DNA of 64,000 bases from Bradyrhizobium sp. C9 (GCF_002532045.1 NZ_NWTG01000002.1:372001-436000); one strand, 5' to 3'. Positions 15,373 through 25,406 are shown, numbered from the stretch's first letter. Translations and numbers: made by a program. The notes: a model not told the origin generated them from the sequence alone.

Positions 15373-16662
15373 TCAATTCACCTCGAACCGGATCGGCAGC
15401 TTCTTCGGGCCGTTGACAAAATAGGCCTGCGTCATCTTCACCTCGCCGTCGAGCGACAGCGATTTGAGGTGCGGCAGCAGCTCCTCGAACAGGATGCGCA
15501 TCTCGAGCTTGGCCAGATACTGGCCGAGGCAGAGATGCGCGCCATAGCCGAACGCGACGTGGCGATTGGGCTTGCGGTCGCTGCGGAAGCGATCGGGATC
15601 CTCGAACACGTCCTCGTCGCGATTGCCCGAGGCGTAGCACAGCATCAGCCAGTCGCCCTTGGCGATCTTGCGGCCGCCGAGCTCGGTATCCGCGGTGGCC
15701 GAGCGCATGAAATGCTTGACCGGCGTCATCCAACGGATCGCCTCGTCGACCAGGCCCGGGATCAATTCCGGGTTGGCCTTCACCTTGGCGAATTCCGCCG
15801 GGTCCCTCGCCAGCGCCCAGATCGCACCCGCGGTCGAGGATGAGGTGGTGTCGTGGCCCGCGGTCGCGACGATCATGTAATAGCTGGTCTGATCGTGCTC
15901 GGGCATGTAGTCGCCGCCGATCTTCGCGTTGGCAATGACGGTGGCGAGATCGTCGCGCGGGTTCTGGCGACGTTCCTCGGTGATCTTGCGGAAATAGGCG
16001 GAGAAGTCGGCGACGATCGACTGCAACATCGCCGAGACCTGTTCCGCGCTCAGCGCCTCGCGGACCCGGGCGGTGTCGGGATCCTGCGGGCCGAACAGCT
16101 CCTGCGTCAGCTTCAGCATGCGCGGCTCATCCGCTTCGGGCACGCCGAGGATCTCCATGATGACGTGCAGCGGGTAGCCGAGCGCGACGTCCTCGACGAA
16201 ATCGCAGGCGCCGCCGCGGTCGAGCATGCGCTGCACCGTGGCGCGCGCGATCTCGCGGACGCGGGCCTCGAACTTGCCGAGATTGGCCGGCATGAACCAG
16301 CCCTGCGTCAGCGCGCGGTACTTCGGATGGTCGGGCGCATCCATCTGCACAAGCGAGCGCACCAGATTGGGCCCGCCGGTGATCTTGCGCACCCGCTCCT
16401 CCAGCGCTTGCGTCGTCAGCGTGGTCGGCCGGTCGGCATTGTGGAACAAATCGTTCTGGCGGCTGATCGCCTGGATATGGGCGTGCTTGGTCACCACCCA
16501 GAACGGGTCGAACTTCTCGGGGCGCGCGATGCCGAGCGGGTTGTTGGCGCGCAGCCAGCGATAGCTGTCGTGGATGCGGTCGTCGGCATAGGCGACGGGA
16601 TCGACGAGGGTTTCAGCGATATTGGCGGGGATATCAAAATCCCCGGTCGTTGCCGTGTCCAT
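15373..16662 (-). CDS. Cytochrome P450
   Basis: The protein has 429 residues, the usual size of a soluble bacterial P450. The oxygen-activation helix shows AGHDTTSS (268-275), the ExxR pair lies further on (EAIRW), and the heme-binding loop FGYGAHLCLGQYLAKLE places the cysteine ligand at C378. The sequence MTPVKHFMRSATADTELGG is like class I P450s acting on terpenoids or steroids. ATG 16662 was chosen over an upstream ATG at 16686; the family usually starts close to this point. No ferredoxin gene is adjacent, so redox partners are elsewhere. Confidence 0.92.
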   Translation of the reverse strand: MDTATTGDFDIPANIAETLVDPVAYADDRIHDSYRWLRANNPLGIARPEKFDPFWVVTKHAHIQAISRQNDLFHNADRPTTLTTQALEERVRKITGGPNLVRSLVQMDAPDHPKYRALTQGWFMPANLGKFEARVREIARATVQRMLDRGGACDFVEDVALGYPLHVIMEILGVPEADEPRMLKLTQELFGPQDPDTARVREALSAEQVSAMLQSIVADFSAYFRKITEERRQNPRDDLATVIANAKIGGDYMPEHDQTSYYMIVATAGHDTTSSSTAGAIWALARDPAEFAKVKANPELIPGLVDEAIRWMTPVKHFMRSATADTELGGRKIAKGDWLMLCYASGNRDEDVFEDPDRFRSDRKPNRHVAFGYGAHLCLGQYLAKLEMRILFEELLPHLKSLSLDGEVKMTQAYFVNGPKKLPIRFEVN

Positions 16663-16806
16663 GATCGTCCTCACCTGCCCAAGCACCGGTCGCGCGCCGA
16701 TGATCGCCGAAATCTAGGCGGAGGTAAGGAGGGCGACTTGCGTTGATTGGCTAAACGCGGCGCCGCACGCGCTATTGCGCGGCATGGCGGAGCAATGACG
16801 GCGGGC

Positions 16807-17904
16807 TCAATAATGCCCGAACGCCACCGGGCGGAACGCCTGCAGCAATTGCTGGTCGAGCTTGCCGCCCATCTCCTCCATCATGGAGAACGCCTTGGCA
16901 TGGGTGAATTGCAGCCGGTAGGCGCGCTTCTCGACCAGAGCGGCGTAGACATCGACGATCGTGGTGACGCGGACGATGTCGCTGATCTGGTTGCCGCTGA
17001 GGCCGTTCGGATATCCGGTGCCGTCGAGGAATTCGTGGTGATGCAGGATCACGTCGAGCATCTCCGGCGGGAAGCCGCCCTGCGCCGACAACGCCTCGTA
17101 GCCGCGGCGCGGATGCTCGCGCATCTCGGCCATTTCCTCGACCGTGAATGCGCCCGGCTTGTCGAGCAGCGCGACCGGAACGAAGGCCTTGCCGACATCG
17201 TGCAGCAGCGCGGCACGGGCCAGCCGGCGCTGATCGTCGTCGCGCATGCCGAGATGCTGCGCGAACGCGACCGCAAAGCCGGTCACGAACAGGCAATGGC
17301 GATAGGTCTCCTGGTGATGGCAGCCGACCGTGGTCAGCCATTCACGCAGCGAGTTGTGCTTGATCGCCTTCAGGATCTTGTTTTCGGCGGCAACGATGTC
17401 CTCGAACTTCAGCGGCTCGCCGGCGCGCATCCGCTCGAACATCTTGACCATCACGCCGTGCGCGGCTTCGACGCCGCGGTTGAGCGCCTTGCCGCGATCG
17501 GTCTCGTCGTAGCCGCTGTTGTCGGGAAACGCGGCGCGAATGCGCTGCAGGATGCCGCGCGCGTCGAACGGCCGCGAGATCGTGTCGGTGGCGCCGAGCG
17601 CCCAGGCCTGCATCGAGGCGTGATGCAGCGCATCCGCCAGCACGAACAGCCGCGGCATCTCGCGATAGGCGTCGGCCTGCAGCTTGGCACGGACCATCTG
17701 CACGGCTTCGGGCGAGCGCAGGTTGATGTCGACCACGATGCCGGAGAGATCGCGGGCCGGCTGCTCGGGAATGTCCGACGTCGGAACGGTATCGACCTCG
17801 CCCACCGAGCGCAGGATGCTGGCGAGTTCGTTGCTCTGATCGCTTCGATCTGACGCCAGCAGGAGGCGGCGCTTCGAAGTCTGGTTATTGGCTAAGGCAG
17901 TCAT
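16807..17904 (-). CDS. HD-GYP domain protein with N-terminal receiver-like domain
   Basis: The protein has 365 residues. Residues 10-125 form a receiver-like domain with an Asp at 59 (VVDIN). Residues 195-345 hold the HD-GYP domain: HD at 235-236 (LLHDVGK), HHHE at 288-291 and GTGYP at 295-299. HD-GYP proteins hydrolyse cyclic di-GMP, so this one may lower c-di-GMP in response to a signal. The receiver is divergent (no clear DD pair and Lys), so phosphorylation is uncertain. It stands alone on the minus strand. Confidence 0.85.
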   Translation of the reverse strand: MTALANNQTSKRRLLLASDRSDQSNELASILRSVGEVDTVPTSDIPEQPARDLSGIVVDINLRSPEAVQMVRAKLQADAYREMPRLFVLADALHHASMQAWALGATDTISRPFDARGILQRIRAAFPDNSGYDETDRGKALNRGVEAAHGVMVKMFERMRAGEPLKFEDIVAAENKILKAIKHNSLREWLTTVGCHHQETYRHCLFVTGFAVAFAQHLGMRDDDQRRLARAALLHDVGKAFVPVALLDKPGAFTVEEMAEMREHPRRGYEALSAQGGFPPEMLDVILHHHEFLDGTGYPNGLSGNQISDIVRVTTIVDVYAALVEKRAYRLQFTHAKAFSMMEEMGGKLDQQLLQAFRPVAFGHY

Positions 17905-18144
17905 GACATCCCCGTCGCGGTAACGACCGACGGGTGGACGCTACCCGACGATGCGTTCCCTCCGGCTTAATGGGGATGCTGAACGGCGGTTGAGCGCAAT
18001 GGATACAATTTGAGGAACCGCGGAATCCGCCAGCAGAATCAGGCCGCCAGAAAATGATGGCGGGTGGCCGCAGCGCCGGCGAATCGTGAATTTTTGCGGT
18101 GTCAAAGACGCCGACGCCGTCCCCACCCGGCCGGTGCCCAGAGC

Positions 18145-18180
18145 AAAGAAAAACGCCGGAGAGCGCTGTGCTCTCCGGCG
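18145..18180 (-). terminator. Rho-independent terminator of the molybdenum hydroxylase operon
   Basis: On the minus strand CGCCGGAGAGC pairs with GCTCTCCGGCG across a 5-base loop, followed by TTTTTCTTTG. It lies 20 bases past the stop of the large subunit. Confidence 0.85.
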
Positions 18181-18199
18181 CCTTCATTGGTTCAGGCCG

Positions 18200-20485
18200 T
18201 TACGCCTTCATCGCAGCCTTGACGGCCTCCGCGGTGATCGGCAGGCCGCGGACGCGGGCACCGACCGCGTTGAAGACGGCGTTGCCGATCGCCGGCGCCA
18301 CCACCGTCACTGCGGGCTCGCCGACACCGGTCGCCTTCTCGCCATTGGCGATGACGTTGACCGCGACTTCCGGCAGCTGGCTCATCCGAAGCGGCGTGTA
18401 GCTGTCGAAATTGGTCTGCTCGATGCCGCCGTCCTTCAACGTCGCCTTCTCGAACAGCGCCAGTGACATGCCCCACAGCGCCGCGCCCTCGACCTGGGCC
18501 CGGATGCCGTCGGGATTCACTTGCGTACCAACGTCGGTCGCAACCGTCAGCTTCTTCACCGTCACCTCGCCCGAGGGGGCGACGGCGACGTGGGCGACGC
18601 AGGCGGTCCAGCTCGCCGTGGCGCGCTCCTGCGACGACACACAGGCAACGCCCATGCCTTCGCCCTTGGGCAGCTTCTTGGTGCCGTAGCCGGCGAGACC
18701 CATCGCCGCGAGCAAGGTGTTACGGAGACGCTGCGCACCACCGTCGTTCTTGCCCTTGCCGTCGAGCAGCTCGACGCGAAGCTGGGCCGGATCCTTGCCG
18801 GTCGCATGCGCGATCTCGTCGACCATGCTTTCGACCGCCCAGAACGTCCAGCCCGGCGCCACCGAACGGAGCTGACCCGACGGGGTGGCGTTGTGCGCCA
18901 TCTCGTTCTTGATCGCCCGCACATAGTGGTTGGGGACGGTGTAGAAGAAGTCCGAACCGTTCACCGTGAACGCATCGAGCGGCCCCTTCTTGTCGACCGA
19001 TGGCGACAGGAAGTCGGGGATGCCCCAACGCTGGGTCGGCCAGGCCGAGACGACGTCGTGGCTCAATGCGACGAGCTTGCCGTCGCCGTCCACGCCGGCC
19101 TTCACTTTCTGGTAGGTCAGCGGACGCGAGAAATCCATCGTCATGTCGTTTTCGCGCGTGTAGATGACCTTGACCGGCTTGCCGACGGCCTTGGCCGCCT
19201 GCACCGCGGGCACCATCATGTCGGCGTCGAGACGCCGGCCGAAGCCGCCGCCCAGCCACATCTGATGCATCACCACGAACTTCGGATCGATCCCGGCGGC
19301 GCCGGCGGCGATCGCACCGGAGCGCGTCGCGAACTGGTTGCCGGAATAGATGTGCAGGATGTCGCCCTTGAACTCCGCGGTGGCGTTCATCGGCTCCATC
19401 GGCGCGTGGATGTTGATGTTGGTGGTGTATTCCGCCTCGAGCACCTTGGCCGCCGTGCCGAAGGCTGCGTTCGGATCGCCGTCCTTGACGAAGAACTCGC
19501 CGGAATCGCTGAGTCCCTGAAGCCGCTTGGCCTCGGCGAACAACGATTCGCTCGACAGTTTGGCGTTCGGACCGCCATCGTAGTCGATCTTCAGCGCCGC
19601 CGCCGCTTTCTTGGCGTTGGCGTAGGTGTTGGCGACCGCGACGACCCAACCGGTCGTGGTTGTGGTCTTGTCGTCGAGGGTGACGGCCTTGATGAAGCCC
19701 GGCACCTTCTTGGCCGCGCCATCATCCACCGACTTCACGGTGGCGCCGTAGCGGACCGGCGGGGTGACCAGCGCGCCGTAGACCATGCCCGGCAGCATCA
19801 CGTCGATGCCGTACTTGGCGGTGCCGTTGACCTTCAACGGAATGTCGAGCTGCGGCACCGAGACGCCGATCATGGTGTACTGGTCGGCCGACTTCAGCTT
19901 GATGGCCTTCAGATCATCCGCCGTGAAGGTCTTGGTCGCCTTGCCGCTCTTCACCACCTCGGCGAACGACATCGACTTCTTCGACTTCGGATGGCTGATC
20001 GTCGACGCGCGCACCACCAGCTCGCCGGCCGGGACGCCCATCGAGGCCGCCGCCGCCTCGGTCAATGCGATGCGGCCGGCGGCGCCGGCGCGGCTCATGG
20101 CGTCGAAGTTCATCATCGTCGACCAGCTGCCGCCGGTGATCTGCGCGCCCAGCACGGGATCGTTGAACTTCGGATCGTTGGAGGCGAGCTGGACCCGCAT
20201 GTCCTTCCAGTTCGCGCCGAGCTCTTCGGCCACGATCTGCGCCATCGTCGAGGCGACGTGCTGGCCCATATCGGCCTTGCCGCAGGTCACGGTGACGAGA
20301 CCATCGGGCGCGATCGAGTACCAGACGCTGGGCTCGAAGTTGGCGGGTGCGGGCGCCGCCAGCGCGCCATCGATGCCGGACCCGGCGTAACCGAGCACGA
20401 GGCCGGTTGCAGCGGTGCCGACCAGGAAGGAACGGCGGCTGAGATCGGTCGTCTCAGGAGCGAGGTTTTTCACGTGCTTGTTCAT
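18200..20485 (-). CDS. Molybdopterin-binding large subunit of a xanthine dehydrogenase family oxidoreductase (IorB-like)
   Basis: The protein has 761 residues. A Tat signal ([15 protein letters not shown]) shows periplasmic export. The family carries Mo-pterin cytosine dinucleotide; conserved blocks here include [34 protein letters not shown] and the C-terminal [19 protein letters not shown] with its active-site Glu. The ATG at 20485 overlaps the stop of the [2Fe-2S] subunit gene by 4 bases (ATGA), so the two are translated together. The frame could start at 20578, but that part overlaps the upstream gene. The pair resembles isoquinoline 1-oxidoreductase and other two-subunit aldehyde or heterocycle hydroxylases. 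Confidence 0.9.
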   Translation of the reverse strand: MNKHVKNLAPETTDLSRRSFLVGTAATGLVLGYAGSGIDGALAAPAPANFEPSVWYSIAPDGLVTVTCGKADMGQHVASTMAQIVAEELGANWKDMRVQLASNDPKFNDPVLGAQITGGSWSTMMNFDAMSRAGAAGRIALTEAAAASMGVPAGELVVRASTISHPKSKKSMSFAEVVKSGKATKTFTADDLKAIKLKSADQYTMIGVSVPQLDIPLKVNGTAKYGIDVMLPGMVYGALVTPPVRYGATVKSVDDGAAKKVPGFIKAVTLDDKTTTTTGWVVAVANTYANAKKAAAALKIDYDGGPNAKLSSESLFAEAKRLQGLSDSGEFFVKDGDPNAAFGTAAKVLEAEYTTNINIHAPMEPMNATAEFKGDILHIYSGNQFATRSGAIAAGAAGIDPKFVVMHQMWLGGGFGRRLDADMMVPAVQAAKAVGKPVKVIYTRENDMTMDFSRPLTYQKVKAGVDGDGKLVALSHDVVSAWPTQRWGIPDFLSPSVDKKGPLDAFTVNGSDFFYTVPNHYVRAIKNEMAHNATPSGQLRSVAPGWTFWAVESMVDEIAHATGKDPAQLRVELLDGKGKNDGGAQRLRNTLLAAMGLAGYGTKKLPKGEGMGVACVSSQERATASWTACVAHVAVAPSGEVTVKKLTVATDVGTQVNPDGIRAQVEGAALWGMSLALFEKATLKDGGIEQTNFDSYTPLRMSQLPEVAVNVIANGEKATGVGEPAVTVVAPAIGNAVFNAVGARVRGLPITAEAVKAAMKA

Positions 20486-20973
20486 GTGGCCCTCCGCTCG
20501 GATCCGGTGGCCGATGCGGTGCGCATGTCGGACGCAGCGCGCATGATCGCCTTCTGGATTCGTGAATAGGTCATGCAACGGCAGAGATTACCGTCCATAT
20601 GCGCGACCACTTCTTCCTTCGTCGGGTTGGTGTTCTTCGACAGCAGCGCTGCCGCCTGCATGATCTGGCCGGACTGGCAGTAGCCGCATTGCGGCACCTG
20701 CTCGGCGACCCAGGCCTTCTGCAAGGGATGTTCGCCCTTGGCGGAGAGGCCTTCGATGGTGGTGATCTTCTTGCCGACGGCGTCGGCGAGCGAGGTCTGG
20801 CAGGACCGCACCGCTTCGCCGTTGAGGTGAACCGTGCAGGCGCCACAGAGACCGGCGCCGCAACCGAATTTGGTGCCCGTCATCTGCAATTGCTCGCGGA
20901 TGACCCAAAGCAGCGGCGTGTCACTGGCCGCCTCGACGGACATATTCCGTCCGTTGATATTGAGATTTGGCAT
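20482..20973 (-). CDS. [2Fe-2S]-binding small subunit of the molybdenum hydroxylase (IorA-like)
   Basis: The protein has 163 residues with two [2Fe-2S] clusters: the plant-ferredoxin-like [15 protein letters not shown] and a later CxxC near residue 75, then the C-terminal [10 protein letters not shown] and NLCRCMTY. It passes electrons from the molybdenum centre to an acceptor. No FAD subunit is present, so a cytochrome or other membrane acceptor is likely. The protein lacks its own signal peptide and probably travels with the Tat-exported large subunit. Confidence 0.92.
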   Translation of the reverse strand: MPNLNINGRNMSVEAASDTPLLWVIREQLQMTGTKFGCGAGLCGACTVHLNGEAVRSCQTSLADAVGKKITTIEGLSAKGEHPLQKAWVAEQVPQCGYCQSGQIMQAAALLSKNTNPTKEEVVAHMDGNLCRCMTYSRIQKAIMRAASDMRTASATGSERRAT

Positions 20974-21260
20974 CTCTCTCCCCTTCCGGTGTCGGAAGCC
21001 GCTTACGGCGGCAACTCACTGTTGGGTCATGGCTGGCGCCCACCGGGTAAGCGACAGTTGCCGAAACAATGATCCGGTTCCCGGCTGGAGGCAATCCAAT
21101 TTGGAATTGCTCGAAAGGAATAAATTTCGGAAACTGCCTGTTGTGCGATGCGGCAACGGCATGAAGCTTTTGAAATGCCAGTATTGATGCCGTATCGATG
21201 GCTCCTACCAAGGTCGGTAGCGCTGCCGGACCCGAGATCGACAACAGAAGGAGCCCGTCA

Positions 21261-22049
21261 ATGGCCAAGCTCAACCGCAGCGGTGTCGATATCTATTACG
21301 AGATTCATGGCAGCGGCCCACCCCTGATCCTCACCCACGGCTATTCGTCGACGTCTGCGATGTGGCAGGGCCAGATCGAGGCGCTGTCGAAGCGGCACAA
21401 ACTGATCCTGTGGGACATGCGCGGGCACGGCCAGTCCGACTATCCCGACAATCCGGATGCTTATAGTGAAGCCCTGACCGTGGGCGACATCGCCGCCCTG
21501 CTCGACGCCGCCGGCGCCGACAAGGCGATCGTCGGCGGGCTGTCGCTCGGCGGCTACATGTCGCTTGCCTTCCACCGCGCTCATCCAGAGCGGGTGCGTG
21601 CGCTCTTGATCATCGACACCGGTCCGGGATTCAAGAAAGACGACGCCCGCGAGGTCTGGAACAAACGCGCCCGCGACACCGGCGACCGGTTCGATCGCGA
21701 AGGGCTCGAGGTGCTGAAGTCGCTGAGTGCCGAGCGCGCGTCGGTCACGCATCGCAACGCCAAGGGCCTGGCGCTCGCCGCGCGCGGCATGCTGGCGCAA
21801 CGCGATGCGCGGGTGATCGAGTCATTGCCTGGGATCAAGGTGCCGTCGCTGGTTGTGGTCGGGGCCGACGACACGCCGTTCCTGGCGGCGTCCGACTACA
21901 TGGCGGCGAAGATTCCTGGCGCGCAGAAGGTGGTGGTTCCGAACGCCGGCCACGCCGTCAACATCGATCAGCCGCAGGCCTTCATCGAAGCCGTGCTGCC
22001 GTTCCTGGATAGCCTTGAGGCCGGCGCGCCGGGAAAGGCCGCCTCATGA
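21261..22049 (+). CDS. Alpha/beta fold hydrolase
   Basis: The protein has 262 residues. The oxyanion HG motif (LTHGYSS, residue 24 on) is followed by the nucleophile elbow GLSLGGYMS with Ser95, an Asp in the DDTPF loop near 211, and the catalytic His in NAGHAVNI near 235. It is typical of esterase, lactonase or haloperoxidase-like enzymes. The start is set by GAAGGAG upstream of ATG 21261. It shares 4 bases with the next gene (ATGA), indicating translational coupling. Confidence 0.9.
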   Translation: MAKLNRSGVDIYYEIHGSGPPLILTHGYSSTSAMWQGQIEALSKRHKLILWDMRGHGQSDYPDNPDAYSEALTVGDIAALLDAAGADKAIVGGLSLGGYMSLAFHRAHPERVRALLIIDTGPGFKKDDAREVWNKRARDTGDRFDREGLEVLKSLSAERASVTHRNAKGLALAARGMLAQRDARVIESLPGIKVPSLVVVGADDTPFLAASDYMAAKIPGAQKVVVPNAGHAVNIDQPQAFIEAVLPFLDSLEAGAPGKAAS

Positions 22050-22387
22050 AGTCGATTGCCGTCGCCTTGTTGCTGATGGCGGCCGCGACTGCAGCGAACG
22101 CCCAGAAGCTGCGGCCGTTCGCTGACCCGGCCACGCCGACCTTCACCGCGACGCTGTCGAACAACACACCGCTGGTGTTCGGCATGGATGTCGCGGACGC
22201 GCAGCGCGCGCTCGGCACCCCCTTCACCCATGTCAGCGGGCGGCCCGGCAACGAGATCTTCCTGACCTTCCGCGATCTCGGCGGCAGCGGGCTGTTTCCG
22301 CACCATGACCGTCTCTATCTGCAGTTCCGCAAACACCGGCTGACCGGCTGGAAGGCCGACTGGGGCGAGAACTGGATGTGGCGCTAA
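22046..22387 (+). CDS. Small secreted protein, function unknown
   Basis: The protein has 113 residues. A signal peptide (MKSIAVALLLMAAATAANAQ) is cleaved near residue 19. The mature part holds a short domain with LVFGMDVADAQRALGTPF, reminiscent of SmpA/OmlA-type outer-membrane assembly proteins, then GNEIFLTFRDLGG and a Trp-rich end. This similarity is weak. The start overlaps the hydrolase stop by 4 bases, so it is translated with that enzyme. Confidence 0.75.
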   Translation: MKSIAVALLLMAAATAANAQKLRPFADPATPTFTATLSNNTPLVFGMDVADAQRALGTPFTHVSGRPGNEIFLTFRDLGGSGLFPHHDRLYLQFRKHRLTGWKADWGENWMWR

Positions 22388-22437
22388 CCCTCATCATCGA
22401 AAGCTTCATGCAACCCCCAACGTGACAAGGATGGACC

Positions 22438-23112
22438 ATGGGACAAGACATCAAGCTCAAGGCTTCGGACGGATTTGAACTCGGTGCCTATCGCGCCGAT
22501 CCCGCGGGCGCGCCGAAGGGCGCGATCGTGGTGATCCAGGAGATCTTTGGCGTCAACCACCACATCCGCTCGGTTTGCGACCGCCTGGCGAACGAAGGCT
22601 ATGTCGCGGTTGCGCCATCGATCTTCGACCGCATCACACCGAACTTCCAGAGCGGCTATTCTCCCGACGAGGTGGCCGAAGCGCGCAAATTCGTCGCCAA
22701 TCCGGACTTTGCCGCGATGCTGCGCGACAGCCAGGCGGCGATCGACGCGGTGAAGTCGGTCGGGCCGGTCGGCATCATCGGCTTCTGCCTCGGCGGCAGC
22801 ATCGCCTATGCGGCCGCCACCAAGCTGACCGGGCTCTCGGCCGCGATCGGCTATTACGGCGGCGCTGTGATCCGCTTCGCCGACGACAAGCCGGCCGTGC
22901 CGACGCAGCTGCATTTCGGCGAGAAGGATGCCGGCATTCCCTTGAGCGACGTCGAGACCATCAAGTCGAAGCGGCCCGAGGTTGAGGTCTTCATCTATCC
23001 CGGCGCGCAGCACGGCTTCCATTGCGATGAGCGCGCCAGCTACGACAAGGCAAGCGCCGACATCGCCTGGCCGCGCAGCATGGAATTTTTTGGAAAGCAT
23101 TTGAAGAAGTAG
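22438..23112 (+). CDS. Dienelactone hydrolase family protein
   Basis: The protein has 224 residues. The catalytic triad is visible: Cys117 in GIIGFCLGG, an Asp near AGIPLSD, and His in YPGAQHGFHCDE. Glu36 (IQEIFGVN), important for the dienelactone hydrolase mechanism, is also present. The enzyme may open dienelactones in aromatic breakdown or act as a general carboxymethylenebutenolidase. It is downstream of the secreted protein by 50 bases in the same direction. Confidence 0.9.
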   Translation: MGQDIKLKASDGFELGAYRADPAGAPKGAIVVIQEIFGVNHHIRSVCDRLANEGYVAVAPSIFDRITPNFQSGYSPDEVAEARKFVANPDFAAMLRDSQAAIDAVKSVGPVGIIGFCLGGSIAYAAATKLTGLSAAIGYYGGAVIRFADDKPAVPTQLHFGEKDAGIPLSDVETIKSKRPEVEVFIYPGAQHGFHCDERASYDKASADIAWPRSMEFFGKHLKK

Positions 23113-23130
23113 GACGCACCCCTACTCCAT

Positions 23131-23234
23131 CATCATTCCGGCGCGCGCGACGCGCGAGCCTCAGGTGCGCTATTGCGCACCTGGAAACCTCGAGATTCCG
23201 GGTTCGATGCTGCGCACCGCCCCGGAATGACGAG
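23131..23234. repeat. Intergenic palindromic repeat, family F
   Basis: A 104-bp element starting CATCATTCCGG and ending CCGGAATGACGAGG, with inner hairpins such as AGGTGCGCTATTGCGCACCT. It fills the gap between convergent genes. No second copy was noticed in the window. Confidence 0.6.
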
Positions 23235-23249
23235 GGATGTTGTCCTTCG

Positions 23250-23999
23250 TCAGAACCAGCGCTCGCCGACGAACACCGTATCGCCCGGGCTCATCGGCGT
23301 GCCCAGCGGCACCACGAAGCGGCCGGCGCCGGACGCATCCGTATGGGTCAGCGTCACGCTGTCGCGGCGGGCGCGCGGCGAGAAACCGCCGGCGATCGCG
23401 ACCGCGCTTTCGACGGTCATGTTCGGCACGTAGGGATATTGGCCAGGAGCCTGGACCTCGCCGAGGATGAAGAACGGCCGGTAGGATTCGATCTCGACGG
23501 CGACCGAAGGATCGCGGATGAAGCCGTTGCGCAGCCGTGCCGAGATTTCGCCGGCGAGCCCGGCCGGCGTGCGGCCGCGTGCCGGCACCGAGCCGATCAG
23601 CGGCATGGTGATCGAGCCGGCAGCGTCGATCGCGTAGGAGTTGGTCAGGCCTTCCTGGCCGTAGACCACGACGCGGAGCTTGTCGCCCGGACCGAGATGA
23701 TAGGAGTTGTCGTAACCGGCGGGCCCACCCGGGGCGGCGGCATAAACCACCGGGGCGGCGCCCGGCGCGGCATAGCCATAACCGGGAGACGTGCTGGCGA
23801 AGGCGGAACGCAATGCGCTGATCGCACCACCGCCGCCTGCATCGGCAACCGGGACGGGTCCGTAGGCCGGGCCATAGGTGACGGCATCGACACCTTGCGG
23901 GCCGATGGCAACAGGGCCGGACGTGCTCATGCAGCCAGACAGCGCGAGCGCAGCCACAACGGCAGTGATCGGCAATCGTAACGCGCGTGCAACCGGCAC
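23250..23999 (-). CDS. Polysaccharide export lipoprotein (Wza/ExoF-like)
   Basis: The protein has 249 residues. A lipoprotein signal ends LALSGCM, with the modified Cys near 23. A Gly/Ala/Tyr/Pro-rich linker (about 30-98) leads into a polysaccharide-export domain: YHLGPGDKLRVVVYGQEGL near 100, then an SLBB-like domain (FFILGEVQAPGQYPYVPNM). It probably forms or assists an outer-membrane export channel. No kinase, polymerase or glycosyltransferase is adjacent, so the matching cluster is elsewhere. Confidence 0.88.
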   Translation of the reverse strand: MPVARALRLPITAVVAALALSGCMSTSGPVAIGPQGVDAVTYGPAYGPVPVADAGGGGAISALRSAFASTSPGYGYAAPGAAPVVYAAAPGGPAGYDNSYHLGPGDKLRVVVYGQEGLTNSYAIDAAGSITMPLIGSVPARGRTPAGLAGEISARLRNGFIRDPSVAVEIESYRPFFILGEVQAPGQYPYVPNMTVESAVAIAGGFSPRARRDSVTLTHTDASGAGRFVVPLGTPMSPGDTVFVGERWF

Positions 24000-24126
24000 C
24001 GGACCTATCCCTCAACGGCGAGACAAGCCCAGTCTTGCACCACTTATGGTTAATAAAGGGTTTTCGAGGACCGAGTGGGGAGCCGGAAAGCCCGCCTCCC
24101 CCTCGATTTAGAGCACGACACGGCGA

Positions 24127-24783
24127 TCAGGCAGTGACGCCGACGCCGATCGGGCAGGACACGCCGGTGCCGCCGAGCCCGCAATAGCCCGCCGGATTCT
24201 TGGCGAGGTATTGCTGATGGTAGTCCTCGGCGAAGTAGAATTCGCCGGCCGGCGCCACCTCCGTCGTGATCGCGCCGAGGCCCTTGGCGGCGAGCGCCTT
24301 CTGATACATCGCCTGCGACGCATCGGCGGCTTTGCGCTGCGCGTCGCTGTACGTGTAGATCGCGGAACGATACTGCGTGCCGATGTCGTTGCCCTGGCGC
24401 ATGCCCTGTGTCGGGTTGTGGTTCTCCCAGAACGTCTTCAGCAGCTTCTCGTAGGAGATCTTCTTCGGATCGAACACGACCAGCACGACTTCGGTGTGGC
24501 CGGTGCGTCCCGAGCACACCTCTTCATAGGTCGGGTTCGGCGTGTGGCCGCCGGCATAGCCGACCGCGGTGGTGTAGATTCCGTCGCCGAGTTCCCAGAA
24601 CTTGCGCTCCGCGCCCCAGAAGCAGCCGAGCCCGAACACGGCCTGCTCGAGGCCTTGCGGATAGGGCGGCGTCAACTTGCTGCCATTGACGAAATGCGTC
24701 GTCGCGGTCGGGATCGGCGTCGCGCGGCCTGGCAGCGCCTCGGCGGCGCTTGGCAACGCGGTGGTCTTGCGCATGAACAACAT
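24127..24783 (-). CDS. msrA: Peptide-methionine (S)-S-oxide reductase MsrA
   Basis: The protein has 218 residues. The catalytic Cys is C54 in [14 protein letters not shown]; the HNPTQ and [12 protein letters not shown] blocks that form the substrate pocket follow, and a second Cys in GYCGLGG plus one near the end (VSCPIG) can act as resolving residues. It repairs oxidised methionine. A GGAGG sequence lies 5 bases before ATG 24783, which fixes the start over the longer frame. The extra 40 residues at the N-terminus are usual for the rhizobial form. It stands alone. Confidence 0.95.
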   Translation of the reverse strand: MLFMRKTTALPSAAEALPGRATPIPTATTHFVNGSKLTPPYPQGLEQAVFGLGCFWGAERKFWELGDGIYTTAVGYAGGHTPNPTYEEVCSGRTGHTEVVLVVFDPKKISYEKLLKTFWENHNPTQGMRQGNDIGTQYRSAIYTYSDAQRKAADASQAMYQKALAAKGLGAITTEVAPAGEFYFAEDYHQQYLAKNPAGYCGLGGTGVSCPIGVGVTA

Positions 24784-24925
24784 GGATACCTCCGGGCGGG
24801 ACATCGGCCGACGCGGGCTGCGGCCTGCGGGCCGGCTGTCACCTATATATGTCCTTACGCGGATGATGGCAGCCCCGTTACTGAACGGCTGCGGCCAAGA
24901 CAAGCTCAAGCGGATCGCGGTCGGT

Positions 24926-25243
24926 TCAGTCGCGTGCGTAGCCGATCAGCGGCTTGCGCGGCCGGAACAGGATCATCAGCAGGATGCCGGCAATGCCGAG
25001 CACCGCGAACACCGGCTGCTCCAGAAGCAAGCGGATCACGTCGTTCCACAGCCAAGGCGCGAAGCGGTCCACCCAGGCGTGGAACGCCTGCTGGCTCGAC
25101 TGATGGATATCGTTCCAGAACTGGCCGAACTGGGTGAACCGCAGGCTCTGGTCGGCGACGTAGCGGGCTCCGTCATAGACCATGAAGATGAAACTGCCGG
25201 CCAGCAGCAAAAGGCCGATCAGGCGGAAAAAGCCGCGGATCAT
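24926..25243 (-). CDS. Two-helix membrane protein, function unknown
   Basis: The protein has 105 residues. Two hydrophobic stretches are clear (about 8-26, [17 protein letters not shown], and 74-94, [17 protein letters not shown]) separated by a soluble region rich in aromatic residues ([25 protein letters not shown]). The arrangement fits a small integral membrane protein of a family common in Rhizobiales. No partner is seen. Confidence 0.65.
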   Translation of the reverse strand: MIRGFFRLIGLLLLAGSFIFMVYDGARYVADQSLRFTQFGQFWNDIHQSSQQAFHAWVDRFAPWLWNDVIRLLLEQPVFAVLGIAGILLMILFRPRKPLIGYARD

Positions 25244-25377
25244 GCGTCACCCTAACTCCCAGTCGTGCCCCACGCGTCGACAGGCCTTACCGGGCGCCCC
25301 CCGGAAATTCAACCTCTTCAGCGGCTTATCCGGCCCTCGCGAGGCCGATTTCGGGCCCTTTTTCGGTCCCGAAAGCG

Positions 25378-25406
25378 TTGACGGTTAAGCCTGCGCCATC
25401 TATAAG
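25378..25406 (+). promoter_or_regulatory. Sigma-70 promoter of rpsT
   Basis: TTGACG (25378-25383), a 17-base spacer and TATAAG (25401-25406) form a near-consensus promoter. It leaves a leader of about 200 bases before the rpsT ATG, enough for autoregulation by S20. The rest of the 372-base gap before rpsT holds no gene. Confidence 0.7.
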
